Shown: in pieces, positions 44,039-53,879 of the stretch
Layout of the letters: the number at the start of each line of letters is the position of its first letter
Numbering within the stretch: the stretch's first letter is position 1
Origin: Rheinheimera pleomorphica
Lineage (GTDB): Bacteria > Pseudomonadota > Gammaproteobacteria > Enterobacterales > Alteromonadaceae
DNA length: 64,000 nucleotides
NCBI RefSeq assembly: GCF_011634895.1
Contig: NZ_SIRR01000006.1
Location: 1 to 64,000, forward strand
Direction: 5' to 3'
Position numbers and translations under genes: made by a program
The notes under the pieces: model-generated
What the model was told of the DNA's origin: nothing
Database searches by the model: none
What the model saw: only the letters and a program-made list of their open reading frames with translations

Positions 44039-45740
44039 CTTTTGGCACCACTACCGGTTTTACCACCCCGGCCCTTATTACAAAATCACCAAAGCCTTCG
44101 TCAGCATGGCGCTCAGCAGCCCAGCGGCCAATTAAGCCATCTAAGGTGGCCAGAATATCCGTCTCGCCGACGTTATCCAGCAACAGGCGTGGAATACGGG
44201 TACCTTCGCGGTTACCACCTAGATACAGGTTATATTTACCCGGCCCGCGACCGACCAGGCCCACTTCGGCCAGCATGGCGCGGCCACAGCCATTCGGGCA
44301 GCCGGTGACCCTAAGCACAATATGCTCATCAGCAATGGCATGTTTAGCCAGTAAGGCTTCAGTTTTGCTGACCAACTCTGGCAGATAACGCTCAGCTTCG
44401 GCCATCGCCAGCGGGCAGGTCGGGAACGAGACGCAGGCCATCGAGTTTTTGCGCTGCTCGCTGTGGCTGTCATCAATTAAGCCATGGGCACGGGCAATGG
44501 CCTCAATTTCCGCTTTTTGTTCCGTAGGTACACCAGCAATAATCAGGTTCTGGTTCGCGGTCATGCGCAAATCGCCTTGATGCACAGCGGCAATTTTTGC
44601 CAGGCCGGTTTTCAGTGGCTTGCCGGGGAAATCCAGAATACGGCCGTTTTCAATAAACAGCGTTAAGTGGTGCTTACCGTCGATGCCTTCCACCCAGCCA
44701 ATGCGATCGCCGCGGCTGGTAAACTGATAAGGCCGTACCGGTGCAAACGCCACGCCGGTGCGCGCTTCCACTTCAGCGCGGAAGGCGTCAAGGCCGATGC
44801 GATCGATAGTGTATTTGGTTTTGGCATTTTTACGGTTGGAGCGGTTGCCATAATCGCGCTGCACTGTGACCACATGCTCGGCCACTTTTAACGTATGCTC
44901 GAGCGGGATAAAGCCCAAATCGTCCGCCATCCGTGGATAGGTGGCAGTATCGCCCCAGGTCATGGCCAGGCCAGCGCCCACCAGCACGTTAAAGCCGATT
45001 AACTGACCATTTTCCGCTACAGCGACAAAGCTTAAATCGTTAGCATGCACATCGATATCGTTATGCGGCGGTATCACTACCGCCGTTTTAAACTTACGCG
45101 GCAAATAGTTGTCGCCTAAAATTGGCTCCACTTCGGTGGTTTCAATTTTTTCTTCATCCAGCCAGATTTCGGCATAGGCACGGGTTTTCGGCAGTAAATG
45201 CTCGCTAATCTTTGCCGCCCACTGGTACGCCTGCTGGTGCAGCTCAGACTCGACCGGGTTAGAAGTACACAGCACGTTACGGTTTACGTCACCGGCGGTG
45301 GCAATAGAGTCGATACCAATGCTGTGTAAAAACTGGTGCATTGGTTTAATGTTCGGCTTTAATACGCCGTGAAACTGAAACGTCTGGCGCGTGGTTAACC
45401 GAATGCTGCCGTACAGGGTTTTTTCTTGCGCAAATTTATCAATTGCCAGCCACTGCTGTGGCGTAATAATGCCGCCCGGCATCCGCGCGCGCAGCATGAC
45501 ATTGTGTAGCGGTTCCAGCTTTTGTGCGGTGCGCTCGGCGCGGATATCGCGGTCATCCTGCTGATACATGCCGTGAAAACGGATCAGCATAAAATTATCG
45601 CCGTTAAAACCGCCGGTGATGTCATCTTTCAGATCGGCGGCGATAGTGCCACGCAAATGTTCACTTTCTGCCTTTAAGCGTTCGTTATCAGACAGTGCAC
45701 CCGGTGCGACTAGCTCTGGCTTAATTGGATACTGGCTCAT
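44022..45740 (-). CDS. cysI: Sulfite reductase hemoprotein subunit
   Basis: Siroheme and [4Fe-4S] subunit of NADPH sulfite reductase, which gives six electrons to sulfite to make sulfide. 572 residues with the siroheme-binding [30 protein letters not shown] and the cluster ligands in [22 protein letters not shown] and [27 protein letters not shown] precedes the ATG at 45740, which overlaps the last base of cysJ. Confidence 0.97.
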   Translation of the reverse strand: MSQYPIKPELVAPGALSDNERLKAESEHLRGTIAADLKDDITGGFNGDNFMLIRFHGMYQQDDRDIRAERTAQKLEPLHNVMLRARMPGGIITPQQWLAIDKFAQEKTLYGSIRLTTRQTFQFHGVLKPNIKPMHQFLHSIGIDSIATAGDVNRNVLCTSNPVESELHQQAYQWAAKISEHLLPKTRAYAEIWLDEEKIETTEVEPILGDNYLPRKFKTAVVIPPHNDIDVHANDLSFVAVAENGQLIGFNVLVGAGLAMTWGDTATYPRMADDLGFIPLEHTLKVAEHVVTVQRDYGNRSNRKNAKTKYTIDRIGLDAFRAEVEARTGVAFAPVRPYQFTSRGDRIGWVEGIDGKHHLTLFIENGRILDFPGKPLKTGLAKIAAVHQGDLRMTANQNLIIAGVPTEQKAEIEAIARAHGLIDDSHSEQRKNSMACVSFPTCPLAMAEAERYLPELVSKTEALLAKHAIADEHIVLRVTGCPNGCGRAMLAEVGLVGRGPGKYNLYLGGNREGTRIPRLLLDNVGETDILATLDGLIGRWAAERHADEGFGDFVIRAGVVKPVVVPKDDFHS

Positions 45741-47551
45741 TAATACACATCCTTCTGATAACGTTTGGCGACACGTAATTCGTCTAAATAGGCCTGCGCC
45801 TGCTCAGCGGTTTTGCCGCCATATTGTTGCACTATATCAATAAGCGCCTGCTGCACGTCTTTGGCCATGCGGTTGGCGTCACCGCAAATATACAGGTGGG
45901 CGCCTTGCTCCAGCCATTGCCATACTTCGCTGCCGTGTTGGCGCAGCTTGTCCTGCACATACACCTTAGCTGCCTGATCGCGGCTAAAGGCGACATTAAG
46001 CTTAGTTAACAGGCCGCGTTTAAGGTAATTCTGCAGTTCCAGCTGGTATAAAAAGTCCTGGGTAAAATGCGGGTTGCCGAAAAACAACCAGTTTTTACCG
46101 CTGGCGCCACGGGCATCACGTTCTTGCAGGAAAGCACGAAACGGTGCTATGCCGGTGCCGGGGCCAATCATAATCAGCGGCGTGTCGTCGTTGGCCGGTA
46201 AGCGGAAATTATTATTCTGCTCAACAAACACCTTAACCTTGTCGCCCTCGGCTAAGCGTTCGGCCAAAAAGCCCGAAGCGCCGCCTAAATGTGGCTGGCC
46301 GTAGGCATCATAACGCACTACACCCACAGTTAGGTGTACTTCGTCTTCCACTTCGGCTTGTGACGAGGCAATAGAATACAGCCGTGGTTGTTGTTTACGC
46401 AGCGCATCGGCCAGTTGCTGCGCGCTAAGTAAGCCAGGGTAGTCGCGCACGATATCAATGATCTGCCGCTCACTGATATAGGCGCGCAGTGCGGCTTTGT
46501 CGCTTGCCAGTTCAGATAACGCCGCGTTGTTGGTGGCTGCGGCGTATTTCTCGACAAAGGCCGGATAAGACTGCGTCAGCTCCAGTTGCCCGGTTAACGC
46601 CTGCTCAATGGCCAGGGTTTCACCTGCCAGTTGTACCGGCGTATCGCGGGCTATTGCGGTTAACAACAGCAGCTCACGTACCAGTGCCTCGTCATTGCTA
46701 AAATACACGCCCAGCGCGTCACCCGGCTGGTAAGTTAAACCACTGCCGGCTAATGAAATTTCAATATGGCGCACATCTTTAGTGGAATCGCGGCCGGTGA
46801 TTTTCTGGTTGGTATACAGCTCGGCTGCAAACGGGTTTTGCTTGCTGTACTGGCTGACGCTGCCGGCCGTATCCACGCCGGGCCAGGCAATAACCTGGGC
46901 TGACGGCGCGGCAGTAGCTTTCAGCTCAGGCTCCAGTTTGGCAATAACTTCGCCGCTCCAGCTATCGGCCTGTGCCTGATAATCAACGTCTAAATCAGCG
47001 CGGGCTTGTACTGACGTTGCGCCCAACTCCGCTAAACGCTGGTCAAAGTCCTGCGCGGTTTTACAGAAAAACTCATAGCTGGTATCACCTAGCCCCAGCA
47101 CCGCATATTTTAAGCCGGTGAGTTTGGGCGCTTTTTTACTGAATAAGAAATTGTGCAAACCAATGGCATTTTCCGGCGGCTCACCTTCGCCGTAGGTCGA
47201 GGTAACAATAACCAGATACTGCTCATTTTTCAGCTGGCTGGTTTTGTACTCGGCCATATCCAGCACTTTAGCTGTTATGCCTTTGCCTTGCGCTTGTTTA
47301 GCTAAGGCCTCAGCAACATGACGGGCATTACCGGTTTGCGAGCCAAATAAAATGGTCAGGCCGGCACTGGCTGTCGCCACCGCAGGGGCTGCCTGGCCGG
47401 CGACTTGCCCGGCCAGTTGGGCGCTGGCCGCCAGATAACCACTGACCCAGGCCTGCTGAATAGGGTTTAACTGGCTGACTAAGCCCTGCAGCTGTTGTAC
47501 CTGCTGCTCGGATAACGGACTGGCCTGCGCCACTAACGAAGATAAAAGCAT
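45740..47551 (-). CDS. cysJ: Sulfite reductase flavoprotein subunit
   Basis: NADPH-dependent flavoprotein that feeds electrons to CysI. 603 residues: FMN flavodoxin domain (about 60-205; [22 protein letters not shown]), FAD-binding domain ([21 protein letters not shown]) and NADPH domain ([35 protein letters not shown]) ending KRYQKDVY. The start is the ATG at 47551, with AGGAT upstream; the GTG at 47566 is less likely. First gene of the cysJIH operon. Confidence 0.97.
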   Translation of the reverse strand: MLLSSLVAQASPLSEQQVQQLQGLVSQLNPIQQAWVSGYLAASAQLAGQVAGQAAPAVATASAGLTILFGSQTGNARHVAEALAKQAQGKGITAKVLDMAEYKTSQLKNEQYLVIVTSTYGEGEPPENAIGLHNFLFSKKAPKLTGLKYAVLGLGDTSYEFFCKTAQDFDQRLAELGATSVQARADLDVDYQAQADSWSGEVIAKLEPELKATAAPSAQVIAWPGVDTAGSVSQYSKQNPFAAELYTNQKITGRDSTKDVRHIEISLAGSGLTYQPGDALGVYFSNDEALVRELLLLTAIARDTPVQLAGETLAIEQALTGQLELTQSYPAFVEKYAAATNNAALSELASDKAALRAYISERQIIDIVRDYPGLLSAQQLADALRKQQPRLYSIASSQAEVEDEVHLTVGVVRYDAYGQPHLGGASGFLAERLAEGDKVKVFVEQNNNFRLPANDDTPLIMIGPGTGIAPFRAFLQERDARGASGKNWLFFGNPHFTQDFLYQLELQNYLKRGLLTKLNVAFSRDQAAKVYVQDKLRQHGSEVWQWLEQGAHLYICGDANRMAKDVQQALIDIVQQYGGKTAEQAQAYLDELRVAKRYQKDVY

Positions 47552-47696
47552 AATAGATCCTGCCACACTGGAATTGTGGGCATTTTAGCCATCTATATGT
47601 ATGCCGGTAAAAGAATGGAAATCTCTTCTTTATTCCAATAAGTAATTAAAAACGGCTGCTAGCGCCATTACAGCCGAAAATTACCTTACCCAGAAT

Positions 47697-47726
47697 TGCC
47701 TTAATAGCACCCTGGCTATTAAGGCA
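47697..47726 (-). terminator. Hairpin after the M23 peptidase gene
   Basis: Perfect 11-bp inverted repeat TGCCTTAATAG / CTATTAAGGCA with an 8-nt loop, directly after the stop of the gene at 47735. There is no good T-run, so it may be a terminator that needs help or an mRNA-stabilising hairpin. Confidence 0.55.
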
Positions 47727-47734
47727 GGTTGCAA

Positions 47735-49228
47735 TTAACGGCTTAAGGTTAGTTGGTAATTGCCGGCACCCGCATATGAAAGCACTACCAGCCGGAAGTA
47801 ACCCGAGCCAGCCTGATAGCTAAGCTGTTCAGCTGATGAAGGTGTTTCAGACACGGCAACACTGTACCAGTTGTAACCGTTCCATTGTTCAAGCCGTAAA
47901 TCAAAATCAGCATTGGCCGGTCCGGTCAGGCTGGCGCTGATACGCCCTCCGCTGTAAGAAAACCAGCTGCCGTCAGGCTGAATTTGGCTGGCGCGGTGCG
48001 CCAGATAACCGCTGTACTGGTTAGTATTATCCGGCGGCACGCTCTGGCTTACGCCGGCGTTGTAAATACGCGACCAAGCACAATAACGATAGCCGTCTTT
48101 GGCTAACCAGAAATAGCTGCAACTGTCGTCGTAGCTACTGCGGCCAGCCTGCACCGCGTAACCTGAGAAACGCATGCCATTTAAGTGGTAGTACTGGCCA
48201 TTTTTTTTCATTGAAAAATGTAAATGCGGCCCGCTGGACGCGCCACCATTACACAGCGCCTGGCCTTTGTAGCTGGCGTAGTTGGCTATCGGCACATTAC
48301 GCTCAATATAAGCACCGGTGCCGTACTGAATATTTGATAAATGATAATAAGTGGTAGACCAACCATCTTGATGAATAATCTCCATAAAGCAGGACGAGTG
48401 ATACTTCACAACGCCTGGCGCGGCAGCTGCTACCCAAATATAACTTAAGTTGTCGCCCCAATTGCCACCGCGGTTAAAGTCGAGTGACGATTGCGGATAA
48501 CTGCCGCTGCCAGAGTGAGTATGGCTGCCACCGTTACGCCAGTATTCACCCGTTGGAAAAGGCAGCTGAAAATACTGGTTAATATCTGCAATATCACCGT
48601 TTTGCACTTGAGTTGGTTGTGCTTGGTGTTGTGGCGGTAAAGTGTCGCTGTCATTAGCCACTTGGCTAAACAGCCTTTTGTACAACGCCGTTAAACGGCG
48701 GGAATCTTGCTGCGTCAGTTCTGTCGCCTGCGGGCTGCGGCGGCTAAGATGTTGATCAGCGAATAATTGCTCAATAGCACGCTGGGCATCTTTATCGCTG
48801 GTGTGTTTTTCATTTTTTCCGGTCTTGTGGTAGGCATGGCCCTGATAAAACGCTTGCGTCAACCTGTTGCTGACATCTGCCAGTTGGGCAACAAAGCCTT
48901 GCCTGGTAGATAAATTTGCAAAAGGCTGCTGTAGCTGGTCAGCCGTGTGCGGTTTAGACAAAGCGGCCGATTGTTGCTCCATTAAAGCAAGCAGCAGTTT
49001 CGGGCTGATCGATGAGTAACCGGCATAGTGTGAAATGGCCTCGACGTGGTCCAGCAGATGCGGTGCGTGCTGCTGTAAGTATTGCTTCAGGTCAAAATTT
49101 AACATTTCGTCGTAGTCGTATAGCAACTGTTGTTTGCTGATACTCTGTGGTGCAGTGCCTGGTAGGGTAGCGGCGGCACTGCCAAAGCTGAGGCTGGCAG
49201 CCAAAGCGAAAGAAACGGCGGTTTTCAT
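47735..49228 (-). CDS. Secreted M23 metallopeptidase (LasA/beta-lytic type) with C-terminal PPC-like domain
   Basis: A secreted enzyme that probably cuts glycine-rich peptide bonds in peptidoglycan or other proteins. Order: signal peptide (1-21), propeptide (about 22-210), M23 domain (about 225-380) with zinc ligands in HTHSGSGSYPQSSLDF (H and D) and in HLHFSMKKNG (HxH), and a C-terminal prepeptidase domain (about 410-497, DFDLRLEQWNGYNWYSVA ... YAGAGNY). AGGTGATA precedes the ATG. The C-terminal domain is closely similar to that of the next gene upstream, a metalloprotease. Confidence 0.9.
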   Translation of the reverse strand: MKTAVSFALAASLSFGSAAATLPGTAPQSISKQQLLYDYDEMLNFDLKQYLQQHAPHLLDHVEAISHYAGYSSISPKLLLALMEQQSAALSKPHTADQLQQPFANLSTRQGFVAQLADVSNRLTQAFYQGHAYHKTGKNEKHTSDKDAQRAIEQLFADQHLSRRSPQATELTQQDSRRLTALYKRLFSQVANDSDTLPPQHQAQPTQVQNGDIADINQYFQLPFPTGEYWRNGGSHTHSGSGSYPQSSLDFNRGGNWGDNLSYIWVAAAAPGVVKYHSSCFMEIIHQDGWSTTYYHLSNIQYGTGAYIERNVPIANYASYKGQALCNGGASSGPHLHFSMKKNGQYYHLNGMRFSGYAVQAGRSSYDDSCSYFWLAKDGYRYCAWSRIYNAGVSQSVPPDNTNQYSGYLAHRASQIQPDGSWFSYSGGRISASLTGPANADFDLRLEQWNGYNWYSVAVSETPSSAEQLSYQAGSGYFRLVVLSYAGAGNYQLTLSR

Positions 49229-49293
49229 ATTATCACCTGTTAGGAGCTAGTCTGGTTGCCTACCGGCAGCGTCGGCACTGCCGGCGGCATACA

Positions 49294-50883
49294 TTATTGC
49301 GGCAGGTTGTAACTTAGGGTTGCAGTACCGGCACCGGCGTAGCTGTAGATATACCAGCGATAGTAAGCGGCGCTGCCGTTATAGCTGATACGCTCGTCAT
49401 TGCCGGGCGAGGTGCTGTTGGCAACCGTTACCCACTGATAGCCGTTCCAGCGTTGCAGGTATAAATCAAAATCGGCTGCGCCATTAGCATTTACGCTGAG
49501 TTCTGCTTGTTGCAAACCGGCTTTGGCATAGTAATAGCCGTAGTTGTTTTTCGGCATAATGGCGTAACTACGGGCGTTAAGGTAGCTGCTTTCCTGGTAT
49601 TGAAAATCGTCATCCGGTGGTGTGCTGCTATCGCCCTGGCGAAAGTTTGCCACTATGGCCCGGGTATCGTTTAAGCGTCGTGCATTGTTGTGATAGGCAC
49701 TGCCGGTGGCATAACCGTTGTAGTACACGTCCGGGTTAGAAAAATGGTTAATGGCCGGGCACCAGTTACAAGAGCTGCCATACGCCATAATAGTGTGGGT
49801 ATTGTTCGCCAGTATATGCCCATAGTTGTACTGCGTTGGGCCAGGTGTGCCGCCGGCGTTGGCCCGGTCGTGCTGTAAGCCCATATTGTGGCCAAACTCG
49901 TGCGCTATGGTCCAGCCGCCTACGCAGCTGCGGCGGGTGATCTGAAAGCCGCGTGACGCGAAGCTGACACTGGGGGTGCCCATATACCAGCCTAAACCAC
50001 ACAGATTGCCCGGGTTTTCCAGGATCATGCCCACTAAATCGGCGGCATACTGGTCGCGCAGGCGGGCAACGGTACTGTTACTGGTAACCCAGTCCAGATC
50101 GGTATAGCCATTACCGGTTTCCTGGTAAGCAATTTCATTGGCATACACCAGATTAACCCGGGCATTAACGGCGCTGTTTTGCAGCGATAAATTCATCTGA
50201 TCTACCGATTGCTGCGCCAGTGCTTGCATATTATTAGTACCGCCGGCACCACTGCGTGCGGCGGCAGTATAAATAAGCATCACATCTATCTGGCTTGGCG
50301 CTGTGCTGTTCAGTGTCTGTGTTTGGTTTAACTGCTCCAGCTGTGGGGTTAGCTGGCTTTTAATTTGCTGCTCCAGTGCATGGTCGGTCTGGCCGCCGCC
50401 ACATTGATGTTCTTCACCAACAATAGGCTCAATTAACGCCAGGCCATCACCGGCAGGCATAATTTTATAGCTGATATCATCCAGCATCACCGTGCCGGCA
50501 AAGGCGGTGTCATTAACACTGTTCAGCGCCACTTTATACTGCGGCTGGCCGCTAATATGGCCAAACAGTGAAAAGCCGTTATTGGTATTGTTGGTAACCC
50601 GGGTAATAACAATGTCATGCACGCTACCATCGGGCAAGCTGAGGCTAAAAGCTTCACGTTGGCGTGCAGTTTTTGCCGAGCGCTTAAACTGCAGCCGTTG
50701 TTTGGCAAGTAACGTCTTGTTAATACGCACTTTAATGGCAGTATGGCTGGCAGCATGAGCAGGTGCACCTTTAAGTGCTTTAGTGCTATGTTGCTGATAC
50801 TCCAGCGTTTCAAATAACAGTTCGCTTTGGCTATGGGCGGCGACACTAAACAGTAACGCTGCGCCAAGTAACGCAAATTTCAT
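49294..50883 (-). CDS. Secreted reprolysin-like M12 metalloprotease with C-terminal PPC-like domain
   Basis: A 529-residue secreted zinc protease. Signal peptide (1-18), propeptide, catalytic domain (about 195-400) with the zinc motif HEFGHNMGLQHD (HExxHxxGxxH) and a downstream Met-turn candidate (TIMAYGSSC), then a C-terminal prepeptidase domain (about 445-529, DFDLYLQRWNGYQWVTVA ... YAGAGTATLSY). AAGGAC precedes the ATG. The gene lies 65 bp upstream of the M23 protease gene on the same strand; the pair may form an operon for extracellular degradation. Confidence 0.9.
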   Translation of the reverse strand: MKFALLGAALLFSVAAHSQSELLFETLEYQQHSTKALKGAPAHAASHTAIKVRINKTLLAKQRLQFKRSAKTARQREAFSLSLPDGSVHDIVITRVTNNTNNGFSLFGHISGQPQYKVALNSVNDTAFAGTVMLDDISYKIMPAGDGLALIEPIVGEEHQCGGGQTDHALEQQIKSQLTPQLEQLNQTQTLNSTAPSQIDVMLIYTAAARSGAGGTNNMQALAQQSVDQMNLSLQNSAVNARVNLVYANEIAYQETGNGYTDLDWVTSNSTVARLRDQYAADLVGMILENPGNLCGLGWYMGTPSVSFASRGFQITRRSCVGGWTIAHEFGHNMGLQHDRANAGGTPGPTQYNYGHILANNTHTIMAYGSSCNWCPAINHFSNPDVYYNGYATGSAYHNNARRLNDTRAIVANFRQGDSSTPPDDDFQYQESSYLNARSYAIMPKNNYGYYYAKAGLQQAELSVNANGAADFDLYLQRWNGYQWVTVANSTSPGNDERISYNGSAAYYRWYIYSYAGAGTATLSYNLPQ

Positions 50884-51224
50884 CGGATGTCCTTTAAGTA
50901 AGAGGCTAATTGTTATTGCTGTAAGCCAGAGGTGGGGCTGGCTGCGTTAACAGCGGGTTTAAGTATTATAGGAACACTTTCTATTAACTTGATTAATATA
51001 ATATTAACTTGCGCATTTTTTCAACTTTTCCCGGTGATGTCAACCGTATGCTGCTAACGCCTGTAGCAATAAACACTACTTTTTGGTCATTTTTACTAAT
51101 TTGGGGGCTTTTTGTGGGAGTGGCTTTTAATAAAAATAATAAAAAACAAATAGTTAATTTTGGCATTAAGTTTGTAATGCTAGAAGCGTAATCAACAGTG
51201 GCCATGCCAACAAGGATAATCAAT

Positions 51225-52040
51225 ATGAAAAGCTTACTTATCGCCAGCGGTTTTATGTTAACCAGTATTAGCAGCGCTGTGATGGCGCACGACAACCATA
51301 GCTGCAATATCAGCTTTGACAAAGATTTGACCATCAACAGCAGCCAGGTGGCGATGCTGGAGCAGGGCACTGAGCTGTGGCGTATTAGTGACAACGGCCA
51401 GCTGTGGTTAGATGGCAAAGCGGTTACTACCGATAGTCAGACCCAGGCATTATTACGTGATTATCAGGCCGGTATCCGTAGCCAAACGCTGGAAACGGTA
51501 GCACTGGTAGAAGACGCGCTGGTGCTGGCGGCCGACGCGGTTAATTCGGTGCTGACAGAGCTAACCGGTGAAACACTGCAACAGCATCCCGCGCTGCAAA
51601 CCGCGCTGGAAAAAATTCGTACCACCACCGCCGGTGTCGTAGAGCGTAGCGGTGACACTATTAATATCTACGGTAGCCGGTTCGACAATATCGATCAGGC
51701 ATTTGGCCCGGAATTTGAACAAGCGATTGAAGAAGCCGTTACCAGCTCGATGGGCAGTATCTTTACGATTATTGGCAAAGCAATGGCCAGCGGTGAAGGT
51801 ACTTTTGAACAGCGGATGGAAGCCTTTGGCCAGCGGATGGAGCGTTTTGGCGAAGATTTAGAAGCGCGGATGGATGTGCAAGCGCAAGCACTGGAGCAGC
51901 GTGGCGACAGTATGTGCACCAATCTGCAGCAGCTTGATGTGCTGGAAAGCCAGATCCAGCAGGCAATACCGCAAATGCAGCAGTACGATTTAATCGACGT
52001 CAGCGTGAATAACAAAACGGCATTTCACCTGTTTAACTAG
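51225..52040 (+). CDS. DUF2884 (YggN-like) exported protein
   Basis: A 271-residue exported protein: signal peptide (1-20, SSAVMA), then DNHSCNISFDKDLTINSSQVAML, a pattern of YggN/DUF2884 proteins, and a long helical region (about 80-240) with heptad-like repeats (FEQRMEAFGQRMERFGEDLEARMDVQAQALEQRGD) indicating coiled coil. The ATG at 51225 has AAGGAT upstream and gives the signal peptide. Function is unknown. A good terminator follows. Confidence 0.8.
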   Translation: MKSLLIASGFMLTSISSAVMAHDNHSCNISFDKDLTINSSQVAMLEQGTELWRISDNGQLWLDGKAVTTDSQTQALLRDYQAGIRSQTLETVALVEDALVLAADAVNSVLTELTGETLQQHPALQTALEKIRTTTAGVVERSGDTINIYGSRFDNIDQAFGPEFEQAIEEAVTSSMGSIFTIIGKAMASGEGTFEQRMEAFGQRMERFGEDLEARMDVQAQALEQRGDSMCTNLQQLDVLESQIQQAIPQMQQYDLIDVSVNNKTAFHLFN

Positions 52041-52076
52041 CAACCACTTTCGTGTGCTTTTCCCAACCACGACTTT

Positions 52077-52112
52077 GGCGCGCTGCTCTCATCCCGACAG
52101 CGCGCCTTTTTT
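52077..52112 (+). terminator. Terminator of the YggN-like gene
   Basis: Perfect 9-bp stem GGCGCGCTG / CAGCGCGCC with a 12-nt loop and six T residues, 37 bp after the stop codon. Confidence 0.92.
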
Positions 52113-52113
52113 A

Positions 52114-53088
52114 TTAACGTCGCTGGCTACTGGCCCGGCTCAGCCTGTCATTAACTGCCCGCCACGCGTCGGTATCCGGCGGCAGCTCACACCAAATGGC
52201 GCTTACTGCTAGCTGGTCTGCCTTGAACAAGCTGGCATACAAGCGTTGGGCAAAGGCCTGCACCGTAGTGGGCATGGTTAATTGTGTCAGGCCCGGATAG
52301 TCAGCGAAGGGGGTGTAATGCAACAAGGCTAATGGCTGTTTCTGCTGCGGCAAATGCAATAAGAGTTCCTCGCGGCTAAAACATAGCAGGGGCTTTTCTG
52401 GCTGATAATGCGCATCGACATTGCCAGAAACGCTAACGTTGTGTTGCCGGGGCTGTGCCACCGGTCGCCCCAATACGGCCTCAATTTGTGCCGCCGTAAT
52501 CGGGCCGGCACGCACAATAGTCGGTACTGTTTGCGTCAGATCGATAATGGTTGATTCAACACCAAACTGACATTCCCCGCCGTCCAGCACCGCCGTTATT
52601 TTACCCTGCAGCCCAACCATTACTTGTGCTGCCGACGTTGGACTCAGCTTTTTGTATAGATTGGCCGACGGCGCGGCCAGCGCCAGCTGATGCTGCTGCA
52701 GTAACTTCAGCAATACCGGATGTGACGGTACCCGTAAACCTACCGTCGTTAACCCGCCGGTCACAACCGGATTAACCTGCGGCGCTTTATGCAGCAGCAA
52801 AGTGAGCGGGCCAGGCCAGAATGCTTCTGCCAACGCATAAGCCGCGGTGTTAATATTGCAGGCCCAGTCGCCAATAGCGGTTTTGTCTGGCAGGTGCACA
52901 ATTAACGGGTGATTTGCCGGCCTGCCCTTAGCGGTAAAAATGGCGCTGACAGCATCTGGGTTGGAAGCATCCGCCGCCAGGCCATAAACGGTTTCAGTAG
53001 GCACAGCAACCAGCTTGCCCGCTTTAAGCCAGCCAGCCGCTAAGGCCAGATCGGCATCCCGCTGCGCGTTTAACAATATGGTATTCAA
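52114..53088 (-). CDS. tsaC: L-threonylcarbamoyladenylate synthase (Sua5-type)
   Basis: Makes threonylcarbamoyl-AMP from L-threonine, ATP and bicarbonate, the first step of the tRNA modification t6A. 324 residues: N-terminal YrdC/TsaC catalytic domain (about 8-200; VPTETVYGLAADA, KGRPANHPLIVHL, LRVPSHPVLLKLL, LAAPSANLYKKLSPTSA) and a C-terminal Sua5 domain (about 220-320). This is the long Sua5 form, not the short TsaC usual in enterobacteria. The start is TTG with GGAG 8 nt upstream, and it overlaps the stop of the previous gene by 4 bp (TTGA). Last gene of the dabBA operon. Confidence 0.93.
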   Translation of the reverse strand: MNTILLNAQRDADLALAAGWLKAGKLVAVPTETVYGLAADASNPDAVSAIFTAKGRPANHPLIVHLPDKTAIGDWACNINTAAYALAEAFWPGPLTLLLHKAPQVNPVVTGGLTTVGLRVPSHPVLLKLLQQHQLALAAPSANLYKKLSPTSAAQVMVGLQGKITAVLDGGECQFGVESTIIDLTQTVPTIVRAGPITAAQIEAVLGRPVAQPRQHNVSVSGNVDAHYQPEKPLLCFSREELLLHLPQQKQPLALLHYTPFADYPGLTQLTMPTTVQAFAQRLYASLFKADQLAVSAIWCELPPDTDAWRAVNDRLSRASSQRR

Positions 53089-53879
53089 GGATTACACTCC
53101 GGACAATATTGAGGCTCGGCATAGCGCGCGGCAACGGCTTGTGTCGTGCTGAATTGGCAGCGCTGACAGCACGCCAACTTGTGTAAGGTTAATGACGTTG
53201 CCGTAGCGCAGGCTGCACAGGGTAAACCCGGTATGGCTTTGTCTGGCCAGAACCCCGGCGTGGCGCATGCAGGACACAGGCTAAGTATACGCTGCTGTAA
53301 GTCTGCGGCAGCATTTGCAATGTGGATTTGTCGCTCTGGGCTTAAGTGTGCCCGCAGATCATAACTCAGTGTGAGCGCCCCCTGTGCCAGCAGAGTGCTG
53401 CCAAGTTGATACGCTTGTTGTGCCGTCAGTGCCTTATCGATACGCGAGCCTTGCTGCAACAGCAGGTGTTGTCCGGCAGGCACTTGCGTTAGCGCCTGCT
53501 GCAATTGCGCCAAATTGGTTAGCTGCCATTGCTGTGCCATTGAGGGGCCGTAAAAACGCCCGGTTACCGCCCAGCCCTGAGCAATATTGACACAGCACAG
53601 TAGCTCCAGATTATAGGTTCCCAGGCCATAAGGGCCAGGCGAGAAACTGCCTTCACTGCCAAGGCCGATATCCAACCCCGACAACTCCGCCGCCAGAGCA
53701 GCTTTGCGCAGTGCGCACTCGTTTGGCGACATAAACCTTGGCCGCTCAGCAGAAAAACTGCCCAGAGCATCGGTATCAAAGCTTTGTATCTCTGACACTT
53801 GCCAGGGCAACTGACTAAGCGCAGGCGCAATCAACCGTGCTTTGTCATGTCGTGTCAGTAATGCTACCTGTTGTGTCAT
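53085..53879 (-). CDS. DUF6671-like protein with C-terminal zinc-ribbon cysteines
   Basis: A 264-residue protein without signal peptide. The N-terminal part (1-190) has VALLTRHDKARLIAPAL, ERPRFMSPNECALRKAALA and IGLGSEGSFSPGPYG. The C-terminal part holds four CxxC-type pairs (CPACATPGFW, CAACATA, CQRC, CPECNP) expected to bind zinc. I place it in the DUF6671 family by these motifs, but no function is known. Both ends overlap the neighbours by 4 bp (ATGA with dabA, TTGA with tsaC), so the four genes are translated as a coupled unit. Confidence 0.7.
   Translation of the reverse strand: MTQQVALLTRHDKARLIAPALSQLPWQVSEIQSFDTDALGSFSAERPRFMSPNECALRKAALAAELSGLDIGLGSEGSFSPGPYGLGTYNLELLCCVNIAQGWAVTGRFYGPSMAQQWQLTNLAQLQQALTQVPAGQHLLLQQGSRIDKALTAQQAYQLGSTLLAQGALTLSYDLRAHLSPERQIHIANAAADLQQRILSLCPACATPGFWPDKAIPGLPCAACATATSLTLHKLACCQRCQFSTTQAVAARYAEPQYCPECNP

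Noticed and set aside
51009..51191. Plus-strand frame of 60 codons before the YggN-like gene
   Set aside because: No ribosome site at its start and a composition set by an AT-rich spacer; probably not translated.
50993..51418. Minus-strand open frame of 141 codons
   Set aside because: It is antisense to the start of the YggN-like gene, is leucine- and serine-rich without a domain, and has no ribosome site.
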